From contig JBGCFN010000036.1 in assembly GCA_045106935.1 (NCBI GenBank), positions 34,379 to 98,378 on the forward strand: a stretch of 64,000 nucleotides of DNA. Reading direction: 5' to 3'. The notes under the pieces were generated by a model, which saw nothing but the letters and a program-made list of their open reading frames with translations, did no database searches and was not told where the DNA came from. Of the stretch, positions 24,618-33,656 are shown piece after piece. The DNA comes from UBA1858 sp045106935 (lineage in GTDB: Bacteria; Pseudomonadota; Gammaproteobacteria; UBA4575). How positions within the stretch are numbered: the stretch's first letter is position 1; each line of letters begins with the position of its first letter. The translations under genes were made by a program, and so were the position numbers.

Positions 24618-25469
24618 ATGGCGGCAACGGCGATACCTTCTGAAAGCACAGTTAGCTGGAAAGCTACACTGGATTTATCATTTGCTAATAAGAAGAATAA
24701 AACAATACTGACCGGCAAGAAGCACTCAGGTCCACTTATGGTTCAAAAACCATTTTATCCTGAGACAAACGGCTGCTGTCATATTTATTTGATACATCCG
24801 CCTGGAGGTATTGTTGGTGGTGATTCACTCAATCTGAATGCTCATCTTGAAAAAGACACACACGCTTTAATCACTACACCAGCAGCTACCAAGTTCTATC
24901 GTAGTACCGGGATACAAGCTAGCCAATGCCAAACAATAGATTTAGAGGAAAATGCCATATTAGAGTGGCTCCCTCAAGAAACAGTATATTTCAATGAGAC
25001 TAACGCATTTTCTTCAACGAGAATCAACACAAATAACAGCAATCAATTTTTCGCATGGGAAATTCAATGTTTAGGCTTGCCTGCACAAAAAGATTATTTT
25101 GTTGCAGGCAAATGCCGTCAAAAATTAGAAATATGGAGAAATAATAGACCCATCTTGCTAGAGACCAACCGACTTATTGGTGGGGACAAATTACTTGATT
25201 CAAGTTGGGGACTTCAAGGACATAAAGCTATCGGTACGTTCGTCATTTCAGATATTAACTCAACAATAGATATTGATACCGTCAACAACATTTCACTTAG
25301 ATTCAAAAATCTAAGCAATTCTCACACATCATTGAATGGGCTATTTATTATAAGAGCAATGAGCGCTTTCGCAGAAGTTGTAAAAGAATTTTTTGCAGAG
25401 CTTTGGCAAATACTAAGGCCACAGGTTCTTCAATTAGAATCAAGCACTCCTAGAATTTGGCATACTTAA
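24618..25469 (+). CDS. ureD: Urease accessory protein UreD
   Basis: Scaffold of the UreDFG complex that loads nickel and CO2 into apo-urease. From the ATG at 24618 it is 283 aa, normal for UreD. Recognisable segments are LIHPPGGIVGGDSL near residue 60, ITTPAATKFYRS near 84, LEWLPQETVYFN near 112 and ETNRLIGG near 180. A longer frame extends upstream from a TTG but would overlap the small His-rich gene, so the ATG was chosen. It leads the ureDABCEFG series in the same operon as urt. Confidence 0.93.
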   Translation: MAATAIPSESTVSWKATLDLSFANKKNKTILTGKKHSGPLMVQKPFYPETNGCCHIYLIHPPGGIVGGDSLNLNAHLEKDTHALITTPAATKFYRSTGIQASQCQTIDLEENAILEWLPQETVYFNETNAFSSTRINTNNSNQFFAWEIQCLGLPAQKDYFVAGKCRQKLEIWRNNRPILLETNRLIGGDKLLDSSWGLQGHKAIGTFVISDINSTIDIDTVNNISLRFKNLSNSHTSLNGLFIIRAMSAFAEVVKEFFAELWQILRPQVLQLESSTPRIWHT

Positions 25470-25487
25470 TTTTACATAGGAACAAGC

Positions 25488-25790
25488 ATGGAATTATCAC
25501 CAAGAGAAAAAGACAAATTATTATTATTCACTGCTGGACTTTTAGCTGAACGACGTAAAAATAAAGGCATAAAATTAAATTATCCAGAAACAATTGCATA
25601 TATCTCTTGCGCAATTTTAGAAGGAGCACGAGAAGGAAAAAGAGTAGCAGAGCTCATGGAAGAAGGCAGACACTTACTAACACAAAATGACGTGATGGAT
25701 GGTATTGCCGAAATGGTTCACGATGTTCAAGTCGAAGCAACCTTCCCTGATGGCACTAAACTAGTCACTGTGCATAATCCTATTACTTAA
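25488..25790 (+). CDS. ureA: Urease gamma subunit UreA
   Basis: Smallest structural subunit of the nickel enzyme that splits urea into ammonia and carbamate. The length is exactly 100 aa. LSPREKDKLLLFTAGLLAERRK at the N-terminus, KLNYPETIAYISCAILEGAREG near 29-50 and VQVEATFPDGTKLVTVHNPI at the C-terminus are diagnostic. AGGA precedes the ATG. The subunits are encoded separately (A, B, C), not fused as in Helicobacter. Confidence 0.97.
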   Translation: MELSPREKDKLLLFTAGLLAERRKNKGIKLNYPETIAYISCAILEGAREGKRVAELMEEGRHLLTQNDVMDGIAEMVHDVQVEATFPDGTKLVTVHNPIT

Positions 25791-25806
25791 CCTTGGACAT
25801 AAAAAT

Positions 25807-26127
25807 ATGATACCTGGCGAATTAATTGCACAACCCGGCGAAATTGAATTGAATAAAGGTCGCAGAAAATTAACTATCACTGTCGCAAACACTGGAGATA
25901 GACCAATTCAAGTTGGCTCTCACTATCATTTTTACGAGACTAACAGCGCACTAATTTACGATCGTGAAAGCACTTTAGGTATGCGCTTAGATATTGCAGC
26001 AGGCACTGCAGTACGTTTTGAGCCAGGTCAAGAAAGAACAATCGAACTCGTTGAAATTGATGGCAGCAAAATAATTTATGGATTTAATGCAAAAGTAATG
26101 GGAAAGGTGACAAAAAACCATGGCTAA
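25807..26127 (+). CDS. ureB: Urease beta subunit UreB
   Basis: Structural subunit of the (UreABC)3 trimer (106 aa). IPGELIAQPGEIELNKGR at the start, VGSHYHFYETN near residues 38-48 and RLDIAAGTAVRFEPGQ near 60-75 are typical of the family. It starts 16 bases after ureA and its end overlaps the ureC start by eight bases, so translation is coupled. Confidence 0.97.
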   Translation: MIPGELIAQPGEIELNKGRRKLTITVANTGDRPIQVGSHYHFYETNSALIYDRESTLGMRLDIAAGTAVRFEPGQERTIELVEIDGSKIIYGFNAKVMGKVTKNHG

Positions 26128-27823
26128 GATAAGTAGACAAGCATATGCAGAAATGTTCGGACCCACTGTGGGTGACAAAATCCGTCTAGGTGATACTGAC
26201 TTATTTATTGAAGTTGAAAAAGATTACGCAACTTTTGGTGAAGAAGTAAAATTTGGAGGCGGCAAAGTTATTCGTGATGGTATGGGGCAAAGTCAATTAT
26301 GTTCAAAAGATGTGGTTGATACAGTCATTACCAATGCTCTAATTCTTGATCATTGGGGTATAGTGAAAGCAGATATTGGCATTAAAGAAGGGAGAATTGT
26401 TGGTATTGGTAAAGCAGGAAACCCAGATATTCAACCAGATGTCACCATCGCTATTGGACCTGGTACGGAAGCCATAGCAGGTGAAGGACAAATTATCACC
26501 GCGGGCGGTATTGATGCACATATTCATTTTATTTGCCCACAACAGATCGAAGAAGCATTAATGTCAGGCGTCACCACTATGTTAGGTGGCGGGACAGGCC
26601 CTGCCACTGGGACAAATGCAACTACCTGCACTCCGGGACCATGGAACATTTATAAAATGCTAGAAGCCGCTGATGCGTTTCCCATGAACCTAGGTTTTCT
26701 TGGCAAAGGTAATGCCAGCCTCCCTGAGGCATTAGAAGAACAAGTGGCTGCAGGTGCGATGGGGCTGAAACTGCATGAAGACTGGGGAACTACACCAGCA
26801 TCTATTGATAATTGCTTAAGTGTCGCAGAAAAGTATGATATTCAAGTCGCTATTCATACAGATACACTAAATGAATCAGGCTTTGTAGAAGATACAATCG
26901 CAGCATTTAAAGGCCGCGCAATACATACTTATCATACAGAAGGCGCTGGCGGCGGACATGCTCCTGATATTATAAAAGCCTGTGGTGAAGCCAATGTATT
27001 GCCTTCAAGTACCAATCCAACTCGTCCATACACGGTCAATACAATTGATGAACATTTAGATATGTTAATGGTTTGTCATCATCTAGATACAAAAATACCA
27101 GAGGATGTTGCTTTTGCTGAATCAAGAATTCGAAAAGAAACGATTGCTGCTGAAGATATATTTCATGACTTAGGTGCATTTAGCATGATCGCTTCAGACT
27201 CACAAGCAATGGGCCGCGTCGGCGAAGTGATTTGTCGCACATGGCAAACAGCGGACAAAATGAAAAAACAACGTGGCGCACTTGAAGAAGATAGCGCTGA
27301 CAATGATAACAATCGCGCAAAACGCTATATTGCAAAATATACAATCAACCCAGCTATTACACATGGAATTTCCCACGAAGTTGGCTCTGTTGAAGTTGGC
27401 AAACTAGCAGACTTAGTATTATGGAAACCAGCATTTTTTGGAGCTAAACCTTCATTAATTATCAAAGGTGGATTCATTGCAGCCGCACCCATGGGAGATC
27501 CAAATGCCTCAATTCCAACACCTCAACCTGTCCATTATCGTTACATGTTTGGCGCGCATGGGAGTGCAACTCATAAAACGAGTTATACATTTGTATCACA
27601 AGCCGCTATCGAAAATGATATTGAAAAAACCTTATCATTACATAAGCGTTGTGTCGCCGTTAAAAATACACGCTCAATCAGAAAAAAAGATTTAATCAAC
27701 AATACATATCAACCAAAAATTGAAGTAGATCCACAAACCTATGAAGTTCGCGCTGATGGAAAGCTTCTTACATGTGAGCCTGCAGAAATAGTATCGCTCG
27801 CTCAACGATATTTTCTGTTCTAA
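26120..27823 (+). CDS. ureC: Urease alpha (catalytic) subunit UreC
   Basis: Catalytic subunit of 567 aa, collinear with the Klebsiella enzyme. All active-site residues sit at the classical numbers: nickel ligands His134 and His136 (HIHF), carbamylated Lys217 and His219 (GLKLHEDWG) with the substrate-binding region, His246, His272 and Asp360 (IASDSQ), plus the mobile-flap Cys319 and His320 (MVCHHLD). Nothing essential is missing, so the enzyme should be active once loaded by UreDEFG. It overlaps ureB by eight bases. Confidence 0.98.
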   Translation: MAKISRQAYAEMFGPTVGDKIRLGDTDLFIEVEKDYATFGEEVKFGGGKVIRDGMGQSQLCSKDVVDTVITNALILDHWGIVKADIGIKEGRIVGIGKAGNPDIQPDVTIAIGPGTEAIAGEGQIITAGGIDAHIHFICPQQIEEALMSGVTTMLGGGTGPATGTNATTCTPGPWNIYKMLEAADAFPMNLGFLGKGNASLPEALEEQVAAGAMGLKLHEDWGTTPASIDNCLSVAEKYDIQVAIHTDTLNESGFVEDTIAAFKGRAIHTYHTEGAGGGHAPDIIKACGEANVLPSSTNPTRPYTVNTIDEHLDMLMVCHHLDTKIPEDVAFAESRIRKETIAAEDIFHDLGAFSMIASDSQAMGRVGEVICRTWQTADKMKKQRGALEEDSADNDNNRAKRYIAKYTINPAITHGISHEVGSVEVGKLADLVLWKPAFFGAKPSLIIKGGFIAAAPMGDPNASIPTPQPVHYRYMFGAHGSATHKTSYTFVSQAAIENDIEKTLSLHKRCVAVKNTRSIRKKDLINNTYQPKIEVDPQTYEVRADGKLLTCEPAEIVSLAQRYFLF

Positions 27824-27838
27824 TAAAATTTATATGTG

Positions 27839-28303
27839 ATGATTCAAATAACACAAAAAATTGACTTTAGTGTAGAAACACAATTGTCATTAACATTACC
27901 ATTTGATTCCAGACAGAAAGCCAGGTTACACACACAACTAGACAGTGGAGAGGAAGCAGGTTTATTTTTACCACGCGGTATAATTTTACGAGGTGGGGAT
28001 TTACTACAAGCAGAAACAGGCGAAATCATTAAAATCATTTCAGCCAACGAAGAAGTTAGCACTGTCACTTCAAATAGCTCTTTGCAATTAATGCGTGCAA
28101 GTTATCATTTAGGTAATCGTCATGTTCCACTAGAAGTGACACCAAACTATTTAAGATTCCATTATGATCATGTCCTAAATGAAATGCTAGAACATTTAAA
28201 TCTTACCGCGATTAAAGAACTTGCTCCATTTGAGCCGGAGTCAGGCGCCTACTCAAAAACCAATAATCATAATCATAGCCACACACATCATCACCATGAG
28301 TAA
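27839..28303 (+). CDS. ureE: Urease nickel metallochaperone UreE
   Basis: Delivers nickel to the UreDFG-urease complex. About 154 aa from the ATG at 27839; a GTG one codon earlier is equally in frame. The peptide-binding N-terminal domain is followed by a metal-binding domain with the conserved HLGNRHVPLEV near residue 90 and MLEHLNL near 117. The C-terminus ends in a His-rich tail (eight His within the last dozen or so residues), which can hold extra nickel. It overlaps the ureF start by eight bases. Confidence 0.94.
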   Translation: MIQITQKIDFSVETQLSLTLPFDSRQKARLHTQLDSGEEAGLFLPRGIILRGGDLLQAETGEIIKIISANEEVSTVTSNSSLQLMRASYHLGNRHVPLEVTPNYLRFHYDHVLNEMLEHLNLTAIKELAPFEPESGAYSKTNNHNHSHTHHHHE

Positions 28304-28964
28304 CATTTCATTACTTCAGCTTCTACGAATATGTAGCCCCACTCTGCCAATTGGCAGCTACGCCTACTCACAAGGCTTAGAGACAGCTTGTCATAATGAA
28401 TATGTTGATGATCAAGAAAGTCTTAACGAATGGATAAAGGGGATGTTAGCAAACAGCTTTGAATATCTAGATATTCCAGTCTTTTCTCGACTATATGAGG
28501 CGCATAACACTCAAAACTTCGATGCTGTCTGCGAATGGAATGATTACATTTTAGCATCACGAGAAACAAGTGAATTATTATTAGAAGATACACAAATGGG
28601 CGGCGCACTAGCTCGATTACTTGTGGATTTAGGAATAACCGAATCACTGCATTGGAAAAAAAACCAATGTTCATTATTAACAACATTTAGCTTAGCATGC
28701 GTGAAGTGGGAAATTGACAAAACAACATCAACGCAAGGTTTAGTATGGAGTTGGTGTGAAAATCAAGTAGGAATTGGTGTTAAATTAATTCCTCTAGGCC
28801 AAACAAGCGGACAAATAATATTATCAAATCTTATGACAAGTATTCATGACAGTGTTACTAATGGATTACTCCTAGAAGACAACATGATTGGCGCAACATG
28901 TCCAGGTGCAATTATGGCCAGCATGCAACATGAGCAACAGTATACTCGTCTTTTTCGTTCTTAA
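28296..28964 (+). CDS. ureF: Urease accessory protein UreF
   Basis: Bridges UreD and UreG and controls GTP-dependent nickel insertion (222 aa from the chosen ATG). The family opening LLRICSPTLPIGSYAYSQGLE is at residues 8-28, followed by an all-helical body and a conserved C-terminal part with LIPLGQTSGQ near 168. The ATG at 28296 overlaps the last codons of ureE; a longer in-frame extension would read ureE sequence in another frame and is rejected. Confidence 0.94.
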   Translation: MSNISLLQLLRICSPTLPIGSYAYSQGLETACHNEYVDDQESLNEWIKGMLANSFEYLDIPVFSRLYEAHNTQNFDAVCEWNDYILASRETSELLLEDTQMGGALARLLVDLGITESLHWKKNQCSLLTTFSLACVKWEIDKTTSTQGLVWSWCENQVGIGVKLIPLGQTSGQIILSNLMTSIHDSVTNGLLLEDNMIGATCPGAIMASMQHEQQYTRLFRS

Positions 28965-28991
28965 TTTAAATATACATTCAAACAAATCAAT

Positions 28992-29603
28992 ATGACTACA
29001 AATAAACAAGTACTTAGAATTGGCGTCGGCGGCCCAGTCGGCTCAGGTAAAACTGCATTACTACGACTATTATGCATGCATATGCGTGATGATTATCAAA
29101 TCGCCGCAGTTACTAACGATATATACACACGCGAAGATGCAGATTTTCTGATTCGCCATAAAGCGCTAGAAAAAGATCGAATTGTTGGAGTAGAAACTGG
29201 TGGTTGCCCTCATACCGCTATTCGCGAAGATGCCTCAATGAATCTTTCAGCTGTAGAGAGTTTATGTGAAACATTTGGAGAATTAGATTTTGTATTTATT
29301 GAAAGTGGTGGAGATAATCTAAGCGCAACATTTAGTCCAGAATTATCAGATTTAACAATTTATGTTATCGATGTGGCAGCAGGAGAAAAAATTCCACGTA
29401 AAGGTGGCCCAGGAATTACTAAATCGGATTTATTAATTATAAATAAAATAGATTTAGCACCATTAGTAGGCGCTTCACTGGAAGTGATGGATCGTGATGC
29501 AAAAAAAATGAGAGGTGATAAGCCTTTCTTATTTACAAATCTAAAAGAAGAAACTGGACTTGATGAAGTAATAAACTTCATCAAGCAGCATGGAATGATC
29601 TAA
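28992..29603 (+). CDS. ureG: Urease accessory GTPase UreG
   Basis: SIMIBI-class GTPase (203 aa) that powers nickel delivery. The P-loop GPVGSGKT lies at residues 14-21, the nickel-binding Cys-Pro-His motif at 72-74 (GGCPHTAIRED), the switch ESGGDNL near 104-110 and the NKIDLAP base-recognition motif near 147. It closes the urt-ure locus. Its stop codon overlaps by four bases the 3-prime end of a convergent small gene, with no terminator between them. Confidence 0.97.
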   Translation: MTTNKQVLRIGVGGPVGSGKTALLRLLCMHMRDDYQIAAVTNDIYTREDADFLIRHKALEKDRIVGVETGGCPHTAIREDASMNLSAVESLCETFGELDFVFIESGGDNLSATFSPELSDLTIYVIDVAAGEKIPRKGGPGITKSDLLIINKIDLAPLVGASLEVMDRDAKKMRGDKPFLFTNLKEETGLDEVINFIKQHGMI

Positions 29604-29821
29604 CTATCTTCAGTATTAGGCACGACATCTTCGCGCATCATTTCTAAAGTACTAGGATATTCAGATTCGTCAAATTCATACATCAATGATTCTCTGTAAT
29701 ACTCTACGACTTTATTTACTTTGCCGATTAATTCCTGAGTAGTGAGATTTCTATTTTCTTTTTGTCTGTCCAAAAAGTCTAGAATCATCTGCTCTAATGT
29801 GTTTTTGCCAAAATATTCCAT
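29600..29821 (-). CDS. Hypothetical acidic protein at the end of the flagellar block
   Basis: A 73-aa acidic, probably helical protein (MEYFGKNTLEQMILDFLDRQ at the start, EFDESEYPSTLEMMRED near the end). I do not recognise it. There is no signal peptide or membrane helix, and no strong ribosome binding site. It runs in the flagellar direction, 99 bases after the DUF2802 gene, and its 3-prime end overlaps the ureG stop by four bases on the other strand. Confidence 0.5.
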   Translation of the reverse strand: MEYFGKNTLEQMILDFLDRQKENRNLTTQELIGKVNKVVEYYRESLMYEFDESEYPSTLEMMREDVVPNTEDS

Positions 29822-29920
29822 ACCGCAAATTCTACGTTGATAGATAACATATAGATAATACGCTCATTAAATCCACAATAATGACCAAATATCCTATATT
29901 CTAAGACGTTTATACCGATA

Positions 29921-30331
29921 TCAATTAGCCAACATGCTGTTTTCAGCATGCCTATGAGCATTATTATGTAAAGTCAAAATCAGATCAGCTTCTGAATCCG
30001 TCAACCCACATGCTTCTTGAATTTCTTGTTTATCACATCCACGCTTTGCCAATACAATTGCAGTGGAGTATGGAACTTCGGGTTCAACAGCTTCTGGGCG
30101 TAAATCCATTGTAGCCGTCATGTTATCTAGCTTGCTTTCAAGGTCTTGAATATGCTGCTTCATCATTTGGCAATGATCCATCGCCATTGCGTAATCAGCA
30201 CGTAACCCATCAATTTGATTAATATAAGAAGGTTTTTTAGCAAAAAATGTGTTTATAAATGTAGATGATATTCTCTCAATGAAAGTAGGTTTAGTAGAAA
30301 ATAATTCATCATCAGAAATTGAGTAATTCAT
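29921..30331 (-). CDS. DUF2802 family protein
   Basis: A 136-aa protein with a central helix likely to form a coiled coil (residues about 42-72) and a C-terminal DUF2802 domain, recognisable from YSTAIVLAKRGCDKQEIQEACGLTDSEADLILTLH near residues 88-122, which looks like a small helix-turn-helix. In many polarly flagellated Gammaproteobacteria this gene sits at the end of the flagellar/chemotaxis cluster. Function unknown. Unlike most DUF2802 proteins it has no clear N-terminal membrane helix. Confidence 0.75.
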   Translation of the reverse strand: MNYSISDDELFSTKPTFIERISSTFINTFFAKKPSYINQIDGLRADYAMAMDHCQMMKQHIQDLESKLDNMTATMDLRPEAVEPEVPYSTAIVLAKRGCDKQEIQEACGLTDSEADLILTLHNNAHRHAENSMLAN

Positions 30332-30341
30332 TTTTTATCCT

Positions 30342-30500
30342 TTATGCAAAGTCATCAAAGACATGTTCGTTGTTTGTTGTAGATTCATGATTATTGTTAG
30401 ATTGTCTCTTTTTCTTTTTTTCACTATTATTTTTACGATTAGGCTCGTATTTCAATCTCGCAAGCGAAGGTGTCACAGGTTTAATTCGATTGTCGTCCAT
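30342..30500 (-). CDS. Small charged protein in the flagellar block
   Basis: A 52-aa gene with GGAG seven bases before its ATG, ending 10 bases before the DUF2802 start on the same strand. The sequence opens with MDDNRIKPVTPSLARLKYEP, then a Lys-rich stretch (EKKKKRQ), an Asn/His/Thr-rich linker and an acidic end (HVFDDFA). It is probably disordered. I do not recognise a family; the good ribosome binding site and placement in the operon are the only support. Confidence 0.6.
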   Translation of the reverse strand: MDDNRIKPVTPSLARLKYEPNRKNNSEKKKKRQSNNNHESTTNNEHVFDDFA

Positions 30501-30564
30501 GAGTATGCTCCATTAAATTCACATACCTCACACAATGTTTTAATTACACGACTCACGATACTTA

Positions 30565-31296
30565 CTACTTAATATTATCGAAGCTATTTTGAACTTTAGA
30601 TCGAATAGTTATAAGCGCTTTACCGTGAATTTGTGATACTCGCGATTCACTAACGCCCAACACTTCACCGATCTCTCTCAAGTTCATTTGCTCTTCATAA
30701 TAGAAAGACATAACCAAACGTTCACGCTCAGGCAAATCGTCGATTATCCCTTCTAATGCAAAAGCAAGCTCTTCTCTTTTATAAATTGTTTCGGGTTGAA
30801 CTTTAGTAGACATACTACCGTTATAGTCATGCTCTACTTCACCGTCATCGATACTAAATATCTTAGATACCGATGCATTTCTTAAAATCTGATTAAATTC
30901 ATCTAATGAAACTCCCATCTCTTTAGCAATTTCACTATCTGATGCATTTCCAAGCTTTCTATCTTCTATCTTTTTGATTGCTTGATTCATTTCACGTGCT
31001 TTACGATGAACTGATCTAGGTGTCCAATCACCCAGACGAATTTCATCTAACATAGCACCTCGTATTCTTATACCTGCATATGTTTCAAAACTTGCGCCCT
31101 GGGTAGAATCAAAATTCTTAGCTGCTTCCAGTAGACCAAGCATCCCTGATTGAATTAAATCATCAACTTGTACAGAGTCAGGTAACCTACCTTTCAAATG
31201 ATAAGCGACGCGTTTTACTAATGGTGCATGACGAGTGACTAATTCATCTGCAGATGTCTCTTGTTGTACATTCATGTACATTGTGTGAGCATTCAT
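30565..31296 (-). CDS. fliA: Flagellar sigma factor FliA (sigma-28)
   Basis: RNA polymerase sigma factor for late flagellar genes (243 aa). Region 2 includes APLVKRVAYHLKGRLP near 24-39 and FETYAGIRIRGAMLDEIR near 70-87; region 3 follows (MNQAIKKIEDR onwards) and region 4 has LPERERLVMSFYYEEQMNLREIGEVLGVSESRVSQIHGKAL near 188-228. It should read the sigma-28 promoter found upstream of fliC in this window. GGGAAG upstream of the ATG is the ribosome binding site. Its anti-sigma FlgM is not in the window. Confidence 0.97.
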   Translation of the reverse strand: MNAHTMYMNVQQETSADELVTRHAPLVKRVAYHLKGRLPDSVQVDDLIQSGMLGLLEAAKNFDSTQGASFETYAGIRIRGAMLDEIRLGDWTPRSVHRKAREMNQAIKKIEDRKLGNASDSEIAKEMGVSLDEFNQILRNASVSKIFSIDDGEVEHDYNGSMSTKVQPETIYKREELAFALEGIIDDLPERERLVMSFYYEEQMNLREIGEVLGVSESRVSQIHGKALITIRSKVQNSFDNIK

Positions 31297-31324
31297 CCTT
31301 GACTTCCCTTTCCCAACTTTATAG

Positions 31325-32200
31325 TTAATTTATATTTACTAGTTGTTCTGCGAAAAATTCTAAATTCCCAGACGAAAATTCTTCGATCTTTCTACTATTC
31401 ATTGTTTTAGCAATCTCTTTGAATGCCTCAGATGATCTTGATCTAGGATAAGCTGCTGTGACTGCTAATTGCCTTTTAACAGCTTTCTTTAAATACGCAT
31501 CATCTGGTACAGCTCCTAAATAAGTAACAGATACATCAAGATACTTATTTATGACTTTTAAAATTTGATTGAACAGCATCTCACCATGTGCTTTTGATTC
31601 AACCTGATTAGAAATAACACTAACCTTATTGACAGCATAATCTCGGCTTAAAACTTTTATCAATGCATAGGCATCAGCGATTGATGCAGGCTCATCACAC
31701 ACAACAACAACGACTTCACCTGCCGCCCTTGCAAAATGAACTACACTGTCACTTATTCCTGCAGCGGTATCTACAATCATCACATCTACCAGGTCACCAA
31801 CCTCACTAAAGGCTGAAATCAAGCCACTTTGTTCAAAACTATTCAAGTTAGCCATCCTCTTTACACCAGACGAGGCCGGTACAATTTTTATATTTTCAGG
31901 GCCATCCAATAATATATCCTTTAAGGAGCATTGATTTTCTATGACATGTAAAAGATTTTTTTCTGGTGCCAAGCCTAAAACGACATCTACATTCGCTAAA
32001 CCAAAGTCAGCATCTAGCAACATGACACGTTTATTTAATTTCGAAAAACTAGTGGCAAGATTAATTGAAATATTTGTCTTTCCAACACCACCTTTACCAC
32101 CAGTCACAGCAATACAACGTACTTTGTGATCAACCATAGTTAATTGGGATGAATTCATAATATTTTTTCTAAATGTCGATATGTTAGTCTGTAATTCCAT
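31325..32200 (-). CDS. fleN: MinD-like ATPase FleN/FlhG, flagellar number regulator
   Basis: ParA/MinD-family ATPase (291 aa) that limits flagellar number at the pole and restrains FlrA/FleQ in relatives. The deviant Walker A GGKGGVGKT is at residues 34-42, the switch LLDADFGLANVDVVLGL near 59-75 and VDTAAG near 142. Translation probably starts at the ATG inside the end of flhF (17-base overlap), with GGAGGG upstream; an ATG fourteen codons later is the alternative. With its FlrA target lacking the N-terminal domain (see flrA), how it acts here is open. Confidence 0.94.
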   Translation of the reverse strand: MELQTNISTFRKNIMNSSQLTMVDHKVRCIAVTGGKGGVGKTNISINLATSFSKLNKRVMLLDADFGLANVDVVLGLAPEKNLLHVIENQCSLKDILLDGPENIKIVPASSGVKRMANLNSFEQSGLISAFSEVGDLVDVMIVDTAAGISDSVVHFARAAGEVVVVVCDEPASIADAYALIKVLSRDYAVNKVSVISNQVESKAHGEMLFNQILKVINKYLDVSVTYLGAVPDDAYLKKAVKRQLAVTAAYPRSRSSEAFKEIAKTMNSRKIEEFSSGNLEFFAEQLVNIN

Positions 32201-33623
32201 GCTGATTTAAGCCCTCCAATAGCAGGCTATCATCGGATGAAAGCATTTCATGATCATTATTGTTATCAATTGCTCTCTGTATTAGAGATGATGATTCAAT
32301 ACTAGATATATCTTCTGGTACTTGTTGACCAAACGTTTCGAAATATACTGGCAAATTGTCTTCAATTGATACAGTAATAACATTTCCTAGTTGTGATGAC
32401 TCATCAGTTTTTGTAATAACACATCCATTGGGATCACATTTTTTAAATCCATTAACAATTTCTTTTAAATTATGTAATTGTGTATTTGCGCTCATCAGAA
32501 GCAACTTATGAACACTTACTTTATTTCTAGTCAAGTTATTTATGAATGCCTGAATGGCTTCATCTGCTTCTGTCACACCAGCAGTATCAATAAGTACAAG
32601 TGATTTACTACGTATTATTTTTAAAATACTTCGCATATTCTCATCTGCATCAAAACGATATACAGGTACATTAAGAATTCGTCCGTAAGTATCTAACTGA
32701 TCAAATCCACCAACTCGCTTGTCATCAAGATTAATAAACACAACATCATTAGGTCCATTCTCAATAACATATTTGGTAGCAATCTTTGCTAGCGTTGTTG
32801 TTTTACCAACACCAGTTCGTCCTAGTGCCATCACCACACCACCTTCAGACTGTACATCTGTTTTTGGTGTCTTAATGCCAGAGGCAAGTAATTCAATTAC
32901 ATTTCTCCATGCGGTTTCATTATCTGAAATGTCACTAATATTACTCATTACATGTTTACTCAGACCCACTCCAAAACCAGCATTAACCAATCTTGAAATT
33001 AGAGATATACCACTAGGATTATTCTTTCCCCATTTGGCCCAATCTAATAATTTTGTTTGGCAACCTAACACATCCTTCAAGTCACCTATTTCCTCATGTA
33101 TTTGCATTATTGAGTTCATTTCATCAGGCAATGCACTTGTCATATAGTCTGTGAAATCATCTCTTAGTTGTGTCACTTGCTTTTGCAATACGGAAAAATT
33201 CTCGGTTCTTGCATGCTGTTGTTCAATATATTTTTCTTCTACAGATTTATGCAAAGTATCGATTTTTTGATTTAAATTATCATAAATTTTATTTCTTTCT
33301 TGATTACTCTCAATTTGAAAGTTAACAATTGTTTCACTGATTTTATCCATCTGTGCGGAAAATTGTTTCTCGATACTTTTCTCAATCGCATCACTCAAGG
33401 CATCTTGATTAATAACTGGCTCAGATACTGTTACTAATTCATGCTCACTAGATTCGGCTAATTTATCTTCTAATACGCTAGCATCGAAATCTAAAGCGGC
33501 AATAATTTCCACTCCATGTCTATTTTTTTCCGTCGAGAGGATAACCGCTTCAGGTCCCAGCTCTTCACGAACTTTTTGTATAGCATCATGAATTGATTTT
33601 TCTTTAATTCGTTTAATTTCCAT
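32184..33623 (-). CDS. flhF: SRP-type GTPase FlhF
   Basis: Sets the polar site of flagellar assembly. The 479-aa protein has the short N-terminal B domain (MEIKRIKEKSIHDAIQKVREELGPEAVILS), a long variable, Glu/Lys-rich middle with coiled-coil character (about residues 80-180), then the N and G domains with P-loop GRTGVGKT at residues 268-275 and the DTAGV motif near 352. Its presence with FleN indicates polar flagella. It overlaps fleN and lies 33 bases after flhA. Confidence 0.95.
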   Translation of the reverse strand: MEIKRIKEKSIHDAIQKVREELGPEAVILSTEKNRHGVEIIAALDFDASVLEDKLAESSEHELVTVSEPVINQDALSDAIEKSIEKQFSAQMDKISETIVNFQIESNQERNKIYDNLNQKIDTLHKSVEEKYIEQQHARTENFSVLQKQVTQLRDDFTDYMTSALPDEMNSIMQIHEEIGDLKDVLGCQTKLLDWAKWGKNNPSGISLISRLVNAGFGVGLSKHVMSNISDISDNETAWRNVIELLASGIKTPKTDVQSEGGVVMALGRTGVGKTTTLAKIATKYVIENGPNDVVFINLDDKRVGGFDQLDTYGRILNVPVYRFDADENMRSILKIIRSKSLVLIDTAGVTEADEAIQAFINNLTRNKVSVHKLLLMSANTQLHNLKEIVNGFKKCDPNGCVITKTDESSQLGNVITVSIEDNLPVYFETFGQQVPEDISSIESSSLIQRAIDNNNDHEMLSSDDSLLLEGLNQHGITD

Positions 33624-33656
33624 TATTTAACTCCATACCATTAACGCTTATATATT

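Noticed and set aside
32719..33147. 142-codon frame antisense to flhF
   Set aside because: Shadow of the flhF G domain; no start signal or homology.
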